Shown: positions 22,391 to 32,046, numbered from the stretch's first letter. The stretch is DNA of 64,000 bases from Lysobacter stagni (GCF_030053425.1 NZ_JASGBI010000002.1:186001-250000); one strand, 5' to 3'. Translations and numbers: made by a program. The notes: generated by a model from the sequence alone, not told the origin.

Positions 22391-22441
22391 CTAAGATCAC
22401 TTACATTCCATCTTGCACTTTTGTATAAGTGTACTTATCGT
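22391..22441 (+). promoter_or_regulatory. Second repressor-controlled promoter (pL-like)
   Basis: A rightward promoter has -35 TTGCAC (22413-22418) and -10 TATCGT (22436-22441) 17 bases apart. ATAAGTGTACTTAT at 22425-22438 is identical to the operator at cro, placed the same way over the -10. A weaker TAAGATCACTTA site (22392-22403) lies just upstream. It points toward the 71-residue gene, excisionase and integrase. Confidence 0.8.
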
Positions 22442-22480
22442 TTCGTCGTCAATGGTCGTACCAGACCGGCGGAGACAGAG

Positions 22481-22696
22481 ATGGAAGCGAAAGCCTCCCA
22501 GCCGCCCACCGCGGCAGATCTACTCACCCACGCGCGCGAGGCGTGGCGCCTCAAGAAGTCGGCCGAGTCGCAGCTAAGTCGACTCCGGAAGTACAGCCGG
22601 CAAACCACGGCGATGCGCCGCGATCGGGATCGCTACGCGGAAACCATCGAAACCGCGAACCGCACGCTCGATCGCGTGCTGGGCGGTGCGCTGTGA
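22481..22696 (+). CDS. Small basic protein, first gene from the pL-like promoter
   Basis: The 71-residue protein (MEAKASQPPTAADLLTHARE) is helical and strongly basic in the middle (RLKKSAESQLSRLRKYSRQ, then RRDRDRY). GGAG precedes ATG 22481. It is about 40 bases downstream of the pL-like -10, the place where lambda encodes the antiterminator N, an arginine-rich protein of 107 residues. Position and charge invite the comparison, but no N-type family match is visible. The role is unknown. Confidence 0.6.
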   Translation: MEAKASQPPTAADLLTHAREAWRLKKSAESQLSRLRKYSRQTTAMRRDRDRYAETIETANRTLDRVLGGAL

Positions 22697-22977
22697 TCGC
22701 CCTCTCCATCCCTAATCCCGACAAGAGCCGCCTGCCCCGGCGCACTGCACGTGGCGAAGGAGCAGGCCTGATGGACGCACTCGGATGCTGGGCAGAGCGA
22801 CTGCCGGCCTACCACTCCGGCGGGTCGTCCTCTAATCGCGCAAGCTTGATCACGGCGAGCATGCCCAGCGCCAGAAGCCATAGTCTCGATAGTTTGCCGA
22901 GCATTCCTCTAAACAACCTATCCCCCATTGCAAGCTGCCCCTACGTCCTACACCCCTCGCTGTGGCAGAGGCGCGAG

Positions 22978-23454
22978 CTAGAGAAGGGTGCAACTCCGCA
23001 GCATCGGTCCCTTCGCGGAGTCTCCACCGCCAGTGCAGGCAGCAACGATCGGGTGCCCCTTTCTCAAATCTGCCAAGGATCCGTGCGCGTCCTTGCCGAA
23101 CTTCAATTGCGGATTAGAGAAGTACATCCCCGCATCAAGCGTGATGCACGGAACTCCGTTGAAGTCCGTGTCGATGCTCTCGACTTGGCCGTAAACGAAG
23201 AAGCGCTTGTCCTTGAACGACGCGTCGGCGGCAACAGCGTTCTCGTCGTAGGCCACGGCCAGGTCTCGGGCAGTGAAGACGTCCAGTGCTCCGGGAGCGA
23301 CTTGCGGCTGGACGATCGGCGGCGGACCGACTTCGGTGGCCACCTGTCCCGCTCTGATCACTACCGGATTCGGAGCCAATGCGATCGCGCCATAGAAGCC
23401 CACGACGATAAGGCCCAGGAAGATGATCCCCAGCCACTTCGCTAGCGTTCCCAT
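22978..23454 (-). CDS. Membrane-anchored OB-fold (tRNA_anti-like) protein
   Basis: The 158-residue protein has an N-terminal membrane anchor (about 7-27, WLGIIFLGLIVVGFYGAIAL), then a tRNA_anti-like OB domain: ARDLAVAYDENAVAADASFKDK, VYGQVESIDTDFNGVPCITL and a conserved-type C-terminal VAACTGGG...LRSCTLL. Such domains occur in secreted or anchored proteins of prophages and chromosomes without a defined role. It lies opposite the early rightward transcript, so it is likely a lysogeny-expressed cargo gene. Envelope placement would suit superinfection exclusion, which is only a guess. Confidence 0.75.
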   Translation of the reverse strand: MGTLAKWLGIIFLGLIVVGFYGAIALAPNPVVIRAGQVATEVGPPPIVQPQVAPGALDVFTARDLAVAYDENAVAADASFKDKRFFVYGQVESIDTDFNGVPCITLDAGMYFSNPQLKFGKDAHGSLADLRKGHPIVAACTGGGDSAKGPMLRSCTLL

Positions 23455-23610
23455 ACCTCGATCTCCGCCGTCGCGCCTCGACGAAAGCGCGACCGCAGAT
23501 ATGTCACAGCCTCTTCAGGAGCTACTTGAGGAGACTCAAATAGACGAGACCCTAGTCCACAAGCGTGGCTGCCGAAAGCGCTCGACGGCGTGTAGCCAGG
23601 AACGGTGGCT

Positions 23611-23811
23611 ATGAAGCTCATGACCGCCCATGCCTGGGTACAGAAGTACTTCGAGGAAGCCAGCCGGCCCTCGGAAATCACCCTTCAACGATGGCTGCGA
23701 GCAGACAAGGTGCCTGGCCGAAAGGTTGGAGGTACCTGGTACGTAGACGAACACGCATGGCTCCCTGACGGCGATGAGCTGGTCCGTCGGGTTCTCGATG
23801 AGGCAATCTGA
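23611..23811 (+). CDS. Excisionase-like HTH protein
   Basis: The 66-residue protein contains a MerR/Xis-type HTH (MTAHAWVQKYFEEASRPSEITLQRWLRADKVPGRKVGGTWYVDE), ending with a wing that has the GRKVGGTWYVD pattern common in excisionases. ATG 23611 has AGGA nine bases upstream; a GTG six bases earlier is too close to it. It ends five bases before the integrase start, the usual xis-int order. It should direct excision by bending the attachment site. Confidence 0.85.
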   Translation: MKLMTAHAWVQKYFEEASRPSEITLQRWLRADKVPGRKVGGTWYVDEHAWLPDGDELVRRVLDEAI

Positions 23812-23816
23812 CCGTG

Positions 23817-24914
23817 ATGGGACGCACCCGCTCACGCAGCCGGCTCGGCTGGCCGCCCAACCTCTACCCGAACAAGGCCGGCTTCAAGTACCGGCACCCC
23901 GTCACGCGCAAAGAGGTCTGGATGGGGAACGACAAGGCCAAGGCGTTCGCCGCGGCCAAGAAGCTCAACGCCATGCTGACCCCGTCGAACGACCTAGTTG
24001 CTCGCGTGATGGGCACCGAGAAGACGGTATCCGATGCCATCAAGGTGTTCCGCGAAGACGACGTCCCAGGTCGGAAATGGGCGCCGAAGACCGCGGAGGT
24101 ATACGAGAGCGTCATCCGCCGAGTCGAGTCCACCCTCGGCGAGCGAGCCTTGGCCAGCCTCTCGGTGAACGACTGTGCGACCTTCATCCGGAGCATTACG
24201 CCCTCCGCTCGATCGCGCCAGCAATTCCGCCTAGTGCTGACTTGGATCCTCGCCTGCGCGCTGCAGGAGGGCTGGATCGACGACAACCCGGCGTTGTCGA
24301 CGCGCAAGTTCTCGCACGAGCGGCAGCGCGAGCGCCTCACGATCGAGGCCTACCGCGCGATCTGGGAGAAGGCGCCGGCGTGGGTTCGAAACGCAATGGA
24401 CCTGTCGCTGCTGACCTTGCTGCGACGCGAGGACGTGGTGTCGCTGCGATTCTCGGACGTACGTGAAGGCGCGCTGTGGGTCGTGCCTTCGAAGACCGAG
24501 GAGACCTCGGGCGTGCGCCTCAAGATCGCCGTCAGCGCTGAGCTGGACAGGCTTCTCGCTCGCTGCCGCGACGACGTCGTCTCGCCGTTCCTGGTGCACC
24601 GTCTGCCGGGCAAGGCGCGTCCGCAGAACCTACGCGCGAAGGAGCGCAAGCACCACACGCAAGTCCTACCGGAGCAGCTGTCTCGCGCTTTCGCCGCCGC
24701 TCGCGACGGAGCGAAGGTTACCAGCGAGAACCCGCCGACTTTCCACGAGATCCGAAGCTTAGGCGGTGCGCTCCTGCAGGAAGCTGGGTGGAACGTGTCG
24801 CAGGTTCAAACGCTGATGGGCCATAACAGTGAGGCTATGACAAAGGTCTACCTCGAAGGTCACGCATCACCGTGGCAGTCCGTTTCCACAGGAATCACTC
24901 TGTTCACGCAATAG
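23817..24914 (+). CDS. Phage integrase, tyrosine recombinase (lambda Int family)
   Basis: The 365-residue protein has a short N-terminal arm-binding region (RLGWPPNLYPNKAGFKYRHPVT), a core-binding domain and a catalytic domain. Catalytic residues are visible: Arg203/204 in LLRRED, Lys226, HEIR (His310, Arg313), His336 in MGHNS and Tyr345 in KVYLEGH. The target is inferred to be the tRNA-Pro gene 2 kb downstream. Its stop codon overlaps the convergent HEPN gene by 11 bases. Confidence 0.95.
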   Translation: MGRTRSRSRLGWPPNLYPNKAGFKYRHPVTRKEVWMGNDKAKAFAAAKKLNAMLTPSNDLVARVMGTEKTVSDAIKVFREDDVPGRKWAPKTAEVYESVIRRVESTLGERALASLSVNDCATFIRSITPSARSRQQFRLVLTWILACALQEGWIDDNPALSTRKFSHERQRERLTIEAYRAIWEKAPAWVRNAMDLSLLTLLRREDVVSLRFSDVREGALWVVPSKTEETSGVRLKIAVSAELDRLLARCRDDVVSPFLVHRLPGKARPQNLRAKERKHHTQVLPEQLSRAFAAARDGAKVTSENPPTFHEIRSLGGALLQEAGWNVSQVQTLMGHNSEAMTKVYLEGHASPWQSVSTGITLFTQ

Positions 24915-25584
24915 CCCTGGGCGCTTTGGGGATTTCGAGAAGTAGCGCGTCGATCTCTGCGTCTAACGGCTCAATGCCAACTAACAGAGATTCCACTCGT
25001 CGAAGCTCGTCCGCGGGATTGAGCGCTTGCCTCACTCCAGTTCGAGACGATGAGTGCGCTGCCGCCCCTCGCAAGGCTCCGAACGAATCGAGATCAGCCA
25101 AAAGATTCGGATCTAACTTTCCATGGTCGATGCCAATAGGAAGAAGGAGTGCCAGCAAATTCTTCTCCTTAACGCCATTGTTGTCCGACCGCACGAAATG
25201 ATGAAAAGCCGCCCAGATGGGCGTTAGCCTTACATTAATATCGATGAGCTCTGGCCACGTCTTTTTCTTGTTGTCACTGGGCGCCTGGAGGGTATCTGGG
25301 GGCGATCGCATCTCCTTCCCAGAGAAGCTCGTCAGGCACAATGCAACTCGCGAGGCGAATCGAGTCCGCTCCCATGCCTCGCGTGCCAAGTTCGCCACCT
25401 CCAGTGCGCGGTCCTCAAAGTAGGTTTCGATCTCAGCGTGCGCCAGAACCCGATAGCCTAATGCCCTCGTAGAAATGGCGTCCGGCTGTTCGTATAGCCC
25501 TGTGGGATCAAAGGCTTCAGGCAAGAGATGACTTCTGAGCGCAGCAAGCTGATCTCTTAGCTGCACGAATCGCTCGGACGGCAC
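24904..25584 (-). CDS. HEPN-domain protein, putative ribonuclease effector
   Basis: The 226-residue protein is all-helical. RVLAHAEIETYFEDRALEVANLA near residue 45 and the motif RGAAAH (Arg172, His177) give the Rx4H signature of HEPN ribonucleases. LLALLLPIGIDHGKLDPNLLADLDSFGALR precedes it, as in HEPN families associated with DUF262 genes. It starts two bases after the DUF262 gene, so the two form an operon. It should cut RNA when activated; the target is unknown. By eye it is more AT-rich than the phage structural genes. Confidence 0.8.
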   Translation of the reverse strand: MPSERFVQLRDQLAALRSHLLPEAFDPTGLYEQPDAISTRALGYRVLAHAEIETYFEDRALEVANLAREAWERTRFASRVALCLTSFSGKEMRSPPDTLQAPSDNKKKTWPELIDINVRLTPIWAAFHHFVRSDNNGVKEKNLLALLLPIGIDHGKLDPNLLADLDSFGALRGAAAHSSSRTGVRQALNPADELRRVESLLVGIEPLDAEIDALLLEIPKAPRAIA

Positions 25585-25586
25585 GA

Positions 25587-26783
25587 CTAGACTCCAAGGC
25601 CCGCAAAGTCGATGCCAGCCTTTTCGGCTGTAGTTCTGGCAGGCCTAAGCGTCGGCAGGTTCAGAGCGGCTTCAATAGCTTCGCTTAGCGCTTTACCCCA
25701 AAGATGAAGGCGCGCGTATGTGTTAGGCACACCCGCGGTATCACTTTCCGCCGCATTCAGGAAATCGCCTTGCGCAATAACCATCTGGTATGCGGTTCGC
25801 ACCCTGTCGCGATGGTCAAGCATTCGCTGACGCACGACTGGATTAGCCGCGTAGAACACAAGCGCATCAAATATTGCTCGATTGAATGATCTGGAACCTT
25901 CCTTCCGAGCGACCCCGTCCGCACCGAAGATGTCGATCAGCGCAGCTGTTGCTGCATCGAAAGCATGCATCGCCTCACAAATCTCGTCCCGTCGCGAACT
26001 CCATGCCGCATTGAGCCTCTCACAGGTCAGATCGAGGAAATCCTTCATTCTGCCCGCGTATTCGGGGAGGAACAGGTTGAAGCCAAGGTATCGAACCAGA
26101 AGCTCCACGTCCCTCATGCGCGGATCCGGGCTGTCACGACCGAGCAGCGTTTGCAGCGGCTGCGACTGTCCCGCCTGGTCGTCGACCTCATTGGAGAAGT
26201 CACCAGGAAACATAGCCTGTCGAAGTTCTTGCGGCGAGAGCTTTACGCTCCCGGTGTTCAACCTTAGAAACACAAGGTGCAAGAAGTCGTAGTTCGGCCA
26301 GTTTCTAATGACTACAGTTCGTACCGTGTAGTTATGGAAGGCATTGAGGTCGTTTTCGTATGCCGGGTCGTTGAGTTGCTCGTAGGTCTTACGAGCGAGA
26401 TCCGACCTTGCTTCGAGCCCACGCAAACGAAACGCGTTATGTTCACCGGCAGCGTTACCAGTGAACTGCATCAGGGAGAGAAGGCGCTGCTTGCCATCAA
26501 GCACAATGTATTTACCGCGCTGTCCTTGCTTCTCCGCAAGAACGATTTGGGGCACCGGCAAACCCAGCACGAGAGATTCAATGAAGGCGCTCTTGCGCGT
26601 GACGGACCAAGCATCGCGGCGCTGAAAGCGTGGGCTCATTTCGATGTTTTGGCGCGTCAGCTGAGAGACTAGGGTCTCAACCGTCCAGTCGGCCGAGTGG
26701 AGTACCGCATCTGAGAAATGTCTAACTTCCGCGGACTCAATCTCGGTGTCATCTTCGTCTTCGAACTCGGTCAGTTCGGTCAT
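25587..26783 (-). CDS. DUF262 (GmrSD/ParB-like) protein, partner of the HEPN gene
   Basis: The 398-residue protein has a DUF262 domain: PRFQRRDAWS (about 51-60), then YIVLDGKQRLLSLM, with the DGKQR motif at 96-100 in place of the common DGQQR, and FLRLNTGSVKLSPQELR near 190. In ParB-like and GmrS-type proteins this fold hydrolyses nucleoside triphosphates or nicks DNA. A strong AGGAGA site precedes ATG 26783. It likely senses phage or modified DNA, or holds the HEPN partner inactive. No DUF1524 HNH domain follows, so the nuclease would be the separate HEPN protein. Confidence 0.85.
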   Translation of the reverse strand: MTELTEFEDEDDTEIESAEVRHFSDAVLHSADWTVETLVSQLTRQNIEMSPRFQRRDAWSVTRKSAFIESLVLGLPVPQIVLAEKQGQRGKYIVLDGKQRLLSLMQFTGNAAGEHNAFRLRGLEARSDLARKTYEQLNDPAYENDLNAFHNYTVRTVVIRNWPNYDFLHLVFLRLNTGSVKLSPQELRQAMFPGDFSNEVDDQAGQSQPLQTLLGRDSPDPRMRDVELLVRYLGFNLFLPEYAGRMKDFLDLTCERLNAAWSSRRDEICEAMHAFDAATAALIDIFGADGVARKEGSRSFNRAIFDALVFYAANPVVRQRMLDHRDRVRTAYQMVIAQGDFLNAAESDTAGVPNTYARLHLWGKALSEAIEAALNLPTLRPARTTAEKAGIDFAGLGV

Positions 26784-26852
26784 GCGTCTCTCCTAGCCAT
26801 ACGCAGCCCATAGCTTACGGGCAGCGCCTCATGGGCGCCCGCGTCGCGAACT

Positions 26853-26902
26853 ATAGGGTGGAAATAGGGTGGAAATAGGGTGTAGGGCCAACTCACCTAC
26901 AC
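26853..26902. repeat. 11-bp tandem repeats and inverted repeat next to the attachment site
   Basis: ATAGGGTGGAA occurs at 26853-26863 and 26864-26874 and, as ATAGGGTGTAG, at 26875-26885. Then GTGTAGG (26880-26886) pairs with CCTACAC (26896-26902). The array lies 18-67 bases from the tRNA-Pro 3' end. I infer that the repeats are arm-type integrase binding sites of the right attachment site. Confidence 0.5.
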
Positions 26903-26919
26903 GTAACCCTTTGAAAAGA

Positions 26920-26996
26920 TGGTCGGGACGGCCGGATTTGAACCGACGACCCTCTGCCCCCCAGGCAGATGCGCTACCAGGCTGCGCTACGCCCCG
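26920..26996 (-). tRNA. tRNA-Pro (anticodon GGG), prophage insertion target
   Basis: The 77-base gene folds as a cloverleaf: acceptor CGGGGCG with CGTCCCG (one G-U), anticodon loop CTGGGGG with anticodon GGG, TTCGAAT T-loop, and an encoded CCA. Its 3' end faces the prophage, the usual polarity of tRNA-targeting integrases, and it is complete, so the phage carries or restored this end. TCTTTTC follows the CCA. Confidence 0.95.
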
Positions 26997-27082
26997 ACAT
27001 GTTGCATGTGCCGCCCTTGCGAGCGGGCGGCAAGTATAACGGTTGAAACGCCGCTGCGGCCACCGCGTGGCGCGGTCCGGAT

Positions 27083-27439
27083 TCAGCGCCGCAGCAGCTG
27101 CAGGACTTCTTCCAGCTCCATCCGCACCTGGCGGATGATCTGCGAGCTCAGCGCGGACTCGTCCTTCGCCGTCTCGCCTTCCAGGCGCAGGCGCGCGCCA
27201 CCGATGGTGTAGCCCTGTTCGTACAGCAGGCCGCGGATCTGCCGCACCATCAGCACTTCGTGGCGCTGGTAGTAGCGACGGTTGCCGCGGCGCTTGACCG
27301 GGTTGAGCATCGGGAACTCCGTCTCCCAGTAGCGCAGCACGTGCGGCTTGACGTCGCACAGCTCGCTGACCTCACCGATGGTGAAGTAGCGCTTGGCCGG
27401 GATGGGCGGGAGTTCGCGATTGCTGCCGGGGTCAAGCAT
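27083..27439 (-). CDS. MerR-family transcriptional regulator downstream of ihfA
   Basis: The 118-residue protein has a MerR HTH ([28 protein letters not shown], about 18-45) with the wing [17 protein letters not shown] and a short C-terminal dimerisation helix, with no effector domain. It is the first chromosomal gene beyond the tRNA-Pro and overlaps the end of ihfA by eight bases. A gene of this type usually lies between ihfA and tRNA-Pro in Xanthomonadaceae. Its regulon is unknown. Confidence 0.88.
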   Translation of the reverse strand: MLDPGSNRELPPIPAKRYFTIGEVSELCDVKPHVLRYWETEFPMLNPVKRRGNRRYYQRHEVLMVRQIRGLLYEQGYTIGGARLRLEGETAKDESALSSQIIRQVRMELEEVLQLLRR

Positions 27440-27734
27440 GCTCCGCTCCGGAATAGGCTTCGACGCGTTCCTTCAGCTTCTGGCCGGGACGGAAGGTCAC
27501 GACCGTGCGGGCGGAGATGGGGATCTCCTCGCCCGTCTTGGGGTTACGGCCGGGGCGCTGGTTCTTGCGGCGCAGGTCGAAATTGCCGAAACCCGACAGC
27601 TTGACCTGGCGCCCCTGCTCCAGCGCCTCACGCAGCGCGTCGAAGAAGGAATCGACGAACTCCTTCGCCTCGCGCTTGTTCAGCCCGACTTCGTCGAACA
27701 GGCGTTCGGCCATCTCAGCCTTGGTCAATGCCAT
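27432..27734 (-). CDS. ihfA: Integration host factor subunit alpha
   Basis: The 100-residue protein starts [28 protein letters not shown] and has the DNA-bending arm ([30 protein letters not shown]) with the conserved Pro. IHF bends DNA and is needed by many tyrosine integrases, including probably the one encoded at 23817. GAGGACAACG precedes the ATG. The order pheS-pheT-ihfA-merR matches that of related gammaproteobacteria. Confidence 0.97.
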   Translation of the reverse strand: MALTKAEMAERLFDEVGLNKREAKEFVDSFFDALREALEQGRQVKLSGFGNFDLRRKNQRPGRNPKTGEEIPISARTVVTFRPGQKLKERVEAYSGAEHA

Positions 27735-27748
27735 CGTTGTCCTCAACC

Positions 27749-30136
27749 TCAGCTGCGGATTGCCGCGCCGTATTCCTGCTGCAACGCCGTGGTGACCGAA
27801 GCCACCGCGGAGTCGACGTCACGGTCAGTCAGGGTGCGCGATTCATCCTGCAGAATCAAGCCCATAGCAAGACTTTTGAAACCCGCTTCCACCCCCTTTC
27901 CCTGGTACCGGTCGAACAGCACCAGATCGCGCAGGGACGGGCCCGCGGCACGCTTCACGGCGTCGGAAATGGCATTCCATTGCACCGCTTCCGGGACGAC
28001 GAACGCGAGGTCCCGTCGGACGGACGGGAATCGCGACAACGAACCGGCGCGCGGCACGGCCCGACTGAACAGGGGGGCGAAATCGAGCTCGAAGGCGACC
28101 ACATCGACGTCCAGCTCCAGCGCGCGTTGCAGTCGCGGGTGCAGCTGACCGATCCAGCCCAGCTTCACGCCGTCGCGGTAGACGTCGGCCGAGCGGCCGG
28201 GGTGCGCCCACACGGGCTGCGAGGGGCGGAATTCCAGCGCGGCCCCGGCCAGCGCGGCCAGGCTTTCCAGGTCGCCCTTGATGTCGTGGAAGCCCACCGG
28301 GCGCGCGGTCGCGGCCCACTGTTCGGCCGCGGCATCGCCGCAGGCCACGGCGGCGATGCGCGTGGTCTCGATGGGAGCGTCCGTGCCGTTGGCGCGGAAG
28401 ACGTTGCCCACTTCGAACAGGCGCACGCGCGGTTGCTGGCGCGCGGCGTTGCGCGCCAGTGCAGCGACCAGACCCGGCAGCAGCGCGGTGCGCATGACGC
28501 CCAGTTCCGCGCTCAACGGATTGGCCAGAGGCACGCCACCGTCGGTGAGGCCCCACTTCGTGAGCAGATCGGCATCGACGAAGGCGTAGTTCACGGCTTC
28601 GAGGAAATCGCGCGATGCGAAATGTCGACGCGCCGTGCTTTCGTCCACGCGCGTCTCGCTGGGCGCGACCAGGCGTGCGGCGCCCGCAGGCAGCGTGGTC
28701 GGGATGACGTCGTAACCGTGGATGCGCGCGATCTCTTCGACGAGATCTTCCTCGATCGCCAGGTCGAAGCGGCGACTCGGCGGCGTGACGCGCCAGGCGT
28801 CGGCGAGGTTCTCAACGCCCAGGCCGAGCGCGCGCAGGATGCGTTCGACTTCGGCATCGGCCACGTGCAGGCCCAACACGCGCGCCAGTCGCGTGCGACG
28901 CAGCACGATGGGCTGCGGCGCCTGCAGGTGCTCGGGCAGCACGGCTTCGATCACCGGGCCGGTGGAACCGCCGGCGATGTCGAGGATCAGCTTCGTCGCG
29001 TATTCCACGGCGATGCGCGGCAGCTCCGGATCGACGCCGCGCTCGAAGCGGTGGCCGGCGTCGGTATGCATGCCCAGTTTGCGGCTGCGGCCGATGATGG
29101 CCGACGGCACCCAGTGCGCGGCTTCAAGGAAAACGTTGCGCGTGGCATCGGTCACGCGGGTGTCGAAACCGCCCATGATGCCGCCCAGCGCAACGGCGCG
29201 CGCACCGTCGCCGCCGCGGCTGTCGGCGACGACAAGGAATTCCTCATCGAGCGCGACCGTGCGGCCGTCGAGCAGTTTGAGTTCTTCGCCCGCGCGCGCC
29301 GGACGCACCACCACCGCGCCTTCCAGCGTGTCCTTGTCGAAGGCGTGCATGGGCTGGCCGAGTTCGAGCATCACGTACTGCGTGACGTCGACGAGGAAGC
29401 TGATGGGACGCACGCCACTGCGACGCAGGCGTTCGGCCATCCACGCGGGCGTGGACACGTTGGCGTCGACACCGTCGATGACGCGGCCCACGAAGCGCGG
29501 CACGCGCGCACCGGCCTGCAGTTGCACGGCCATCGTCGCGTCGCTCTGCGCGGCCACGGGCGTGGCTTCGAACGCGCGGACTTCGCTGCCCATCGCGGCA
29601 GCCACGTCGTACGCGATGCCGCGCACGCTGAAGCAGTCGGCACGGTTGGGCGTGAGCTTGATCTCGATGGTCGCGTCGGGCAGACCCAGGTACTGCGCCA
29701 GTGGTGCACCGATCGGCGCATCGGCGGCAAGTTCGAGCAGGCCCGAGGCATCCGGATCCACGCCCAGCTCCTTGGCCGAGCACAGCATGCCGAAGGACTC
29801 CACACCGCGCAGCTTCGCCGCCTTGATGGCGATGCCGCCCGGAAGATTCGCACCGACGGTGGCCAGCGGGGCCTTCAGGCCCGCGCGCGCATTCGGCGCA
29901 CCGCAGACGATCTGCACGGTGCCGTTGCCGGTATCGACCTGGCAGACCTGGAGGCGGTCGGCTTCGGGATGTTTTTCCGCGCTCACGATCTGCGCGACGA
30001 AGACGCCGTCCAGCGATTCGCCCAGCGCGGTGACTTCCTCGACCTCCAGGCCGATGGCGGTCAGCGTCGCGGCGAGTTCATCGCGCGATGCGGTGGTCGG
30101 GACGTGATGGCGCAGCCAGTTTTCGGAGAATTTCAT
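27749..30136 (-). CDS. pheT: Phenylalanine-tRNA ligase beta subunit
   Basis: This 795-residue protein starts [12 protein letters not shown] and has the expected order: an EMAP/tRNA-binding domain (about 40-150, [11 protein letters not shown]), a B3/4 editing region (about 200-400), B5 ([15 protein letters not shown]) and a C-terminal anticodon-binding FDX-ACB domain ([23 protein letters not shown]). It edits mischarged tyrosine and binds tRNA-Phe, partnering PheS. Length matches E. coli (795). Confidence 0.97.
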   Translation of the reverse strand: MKFSENWLRHHVPTTASRDELAATLTAIGLEVEEVTALGESLDGVFVAQIVSAEKHPEADRLQVCQVDTGNGTVQIVCGAPNARAGLKAPLATVGANLPGGIAIKAAKLRGVESFGMLCSAKELGVDPDASGLLELAADAPIGAPLAQYLGLPDATIEIKLTPNRADCFSVRGIAYDVAAAMGSEVRAFEATPVAAQSDATMAVQLQAGARVPRFVGRVIDGVDANVSTPAWMAERLRRSGVRPISFLVDVTQYVMLELGQPMHAFDKDTLEGAVVVRPARAGEELKLLDGRTVALDEEFLVVADSRGGDGARAVALGGIMGGFDTRVTDATRNVFLEAAHWVPSAIIGRSRKLGMHTDAGHRFERGVDPELPRIAVEYATKLILDIAGGSTGPVIEAVLPEHLQAPQPIVLRRTRLARVLGLHVADAEVERILRALGLGVENLADAWRVTPPSRRFDLAIEEDLVEEIARIHGYDVIPTTLPAGAARLVAPSETRVDESTARRHFASRDFLEAVNYAFVDADLLTKWGLTDGGVPLANPLSAELGVMRTALLPGLVAALARNAARQQPRVRLFEVGNVFRANGTDAPIETTRIAAVACGDAAAEQWAATARPVGFHDIKGDLESLAALAGAALEFRPSQPVWAHPGRSADVYRDGVKLGWIGQLHPRLQRALELDVDVVAFELDFAPLFSRAVPRAGSLSRFPSVRRDLAFVVPEAVQWNAISDAVKRAAGPSLRDLVLFDRYQGKGVEAGFKSLAMGLILQDESRTLTDRDVDSAVASVTTALQQEYGAAIRS

Positions 30137-30162
30137 TCGGTTCTATCCCGCAACGCGACAGG

Positions 30163-31266
<1,104 letters not shown>

Positions 31267-31329
31267 CTATTGCGTTGTGCCTGTGCCCGCGCCACCGATG
31301 GACCGGGGCAGCCTGGCCAGGCGAGCAAC

Positions 31330-31689
31330 TTACGCCGCGAGCGCGCTCTTCGCCTTCTCTGCCAGCGCCGCAAAACCCTGCGCATCGTGCACGGCGATGT
31401 CCGCCAGCACCTTGCGGTCGAGGGTGATGCCGGCCTTCATCAGGCCGTTGATGAAACGGCTGTAGCTCAGGCCGTTGATGCGGGCAGCCGCGTTGATGCG
31501 GGTGATCCACAGCGAACGGAACTGACGCTTCTTCTGCTTACGACCGATGTAGGCGTACTGCAGGGCCTTCGTGACCGCCTGCTTGGCGACGCGGAAGACC
31601 TTGCGGCGGGCGTGATAGTAGCCCTTGGCCTGCTTCAGGATTTTCTTGTGACGGCGACGCGCCGTAACACCACGCTTAACTCGTGCCAT
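31330..31689 (-). CDS. rplT: Ribosomal protein bL20
   Basis: The 119-residue protein starts [29 protein letters not shown] and is a full-length bL20 with the [10 protein letters not shown] and [10 protein letters not shown] segments. bL20 builds the early 50S subunit and represses its own operon in E. coli. The gene follows rpmI by 12 bases, so they are co-translated. Context infC-rpmI-rplT-pheS is standard. Confidence 0.98.
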   Translation of the reverse strand: MARVKRGVTARRRHKKILKQAKGYYHARRKVFRVAKQAVTKALQYAYIGRKQKKRQFRSLWITRINAAARINGLSYSRFINGLMKAGITLDRKVLADIAVHDAQGFAALAEKAKSALAA

Positions 31690-31701
31690 TTTTCAGTCTC
31701 C

Positions 31702-31899
31702 TCACAAATACGGAAGCATGCGGTCCAGACGGCCTGCGTCCTCGGCACGAACATGGTTCGTCTGCCGCAGGTTGCGCTTCCGCTTGGTCGCCTTCTTGGT
31801 GAGGATGTGGCTCTTGTTGGCGTGGCCGCACTTGTACTTGCCGGAAGCGGTCTTCCGGAAGCGCTTGGCCGCCGCCCGATTGGTCTTGATCTTGGGCAT
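31702..31899 (-). CDS. rpmI: Ribosomal protein bL35
   Basis: The 65-residue protein ([36 protein letters not shown]) is a canonical bL35, a small basic component of the large subunit. A GAAAGGACATCGCA leader supplies the ribosome site. It lies 293 bases after infC, a longer gap than usual, which contains two hairpins and may carry regulation. Confidence 0.98.
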   Translation of the reverse strand: MPKIKTNRAAAKRFRKTASGKYKCGHANKSHILTKKATKRKRNLRQTNHVRAEDAGRLDRMLPYL

Positions 31900-32020
31900 T
31901 GCGATGTCCTTTCGGATGGTTGGTCACTGGCCTGGGCGGTGGCATAGCCACTCTTTCCGTCCTGCCCTGCCGGCTTGTAAGTCGTTGATCCTCAAGGGAC
32001 AACAACAGGTCCGTAGTACT

Positions 32021-32046
32021 GCAAACAACAAACCCGGCGAACCGGG
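32021..32046 (-). terminator. Hairpin and T-rich tract in the infC-rpmI gap
   Basis: On the minus strand CCCGG-TTCG-CCGGG (32033-32046) is followed by TTTGTTGTTTG. It may be a terminator for thrS-infC or a leader attenuator for rpmI-rplT, which E. coli L20 controls in this same interval. Confidence 0.55.

Larger units (their letters stand above)
1..26919. mobile_element. Lambda-organised prophage with Mu-type tail, left end outside window
   Basis: The block carries integrase, excisionase, CI/Cro-type regulators, O/P-type replication genes, lysis genes, terminase, head and contractile-tail genes in lambda order, transcribed leftward in the late region. The right boundary is placed at the 3' end of the tRNA-Pro gene at 26920, because the tRNA is complete there and chromosomal synteny (merR-like, ihfA, pheST) starts immediately beyond it. 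The left attachment site is not in the window. No disrupted structural gene was seen, so the visible part looks intact. The exact core of the attachment site is not determined. Confidence 0.93.

Noticed and set aside
22809..22904. A 31-residue leftward open frame (MLGKLSRLWLLALGMLAVIKL) that could be a small membrane protein
   Set aside because: The putative ribosome site (GAGGA) directly touches the ATG and there is no comparative support. I see nothing else firm in 22697-22977.
1..26919. Mu-type transposable phage
   Set aside because: Only the tail is Mu-like; there is a tyrosine integrase, a tRNA target, and lambda-type replication and packaging genes, with no MuA/MuB-type transposase.
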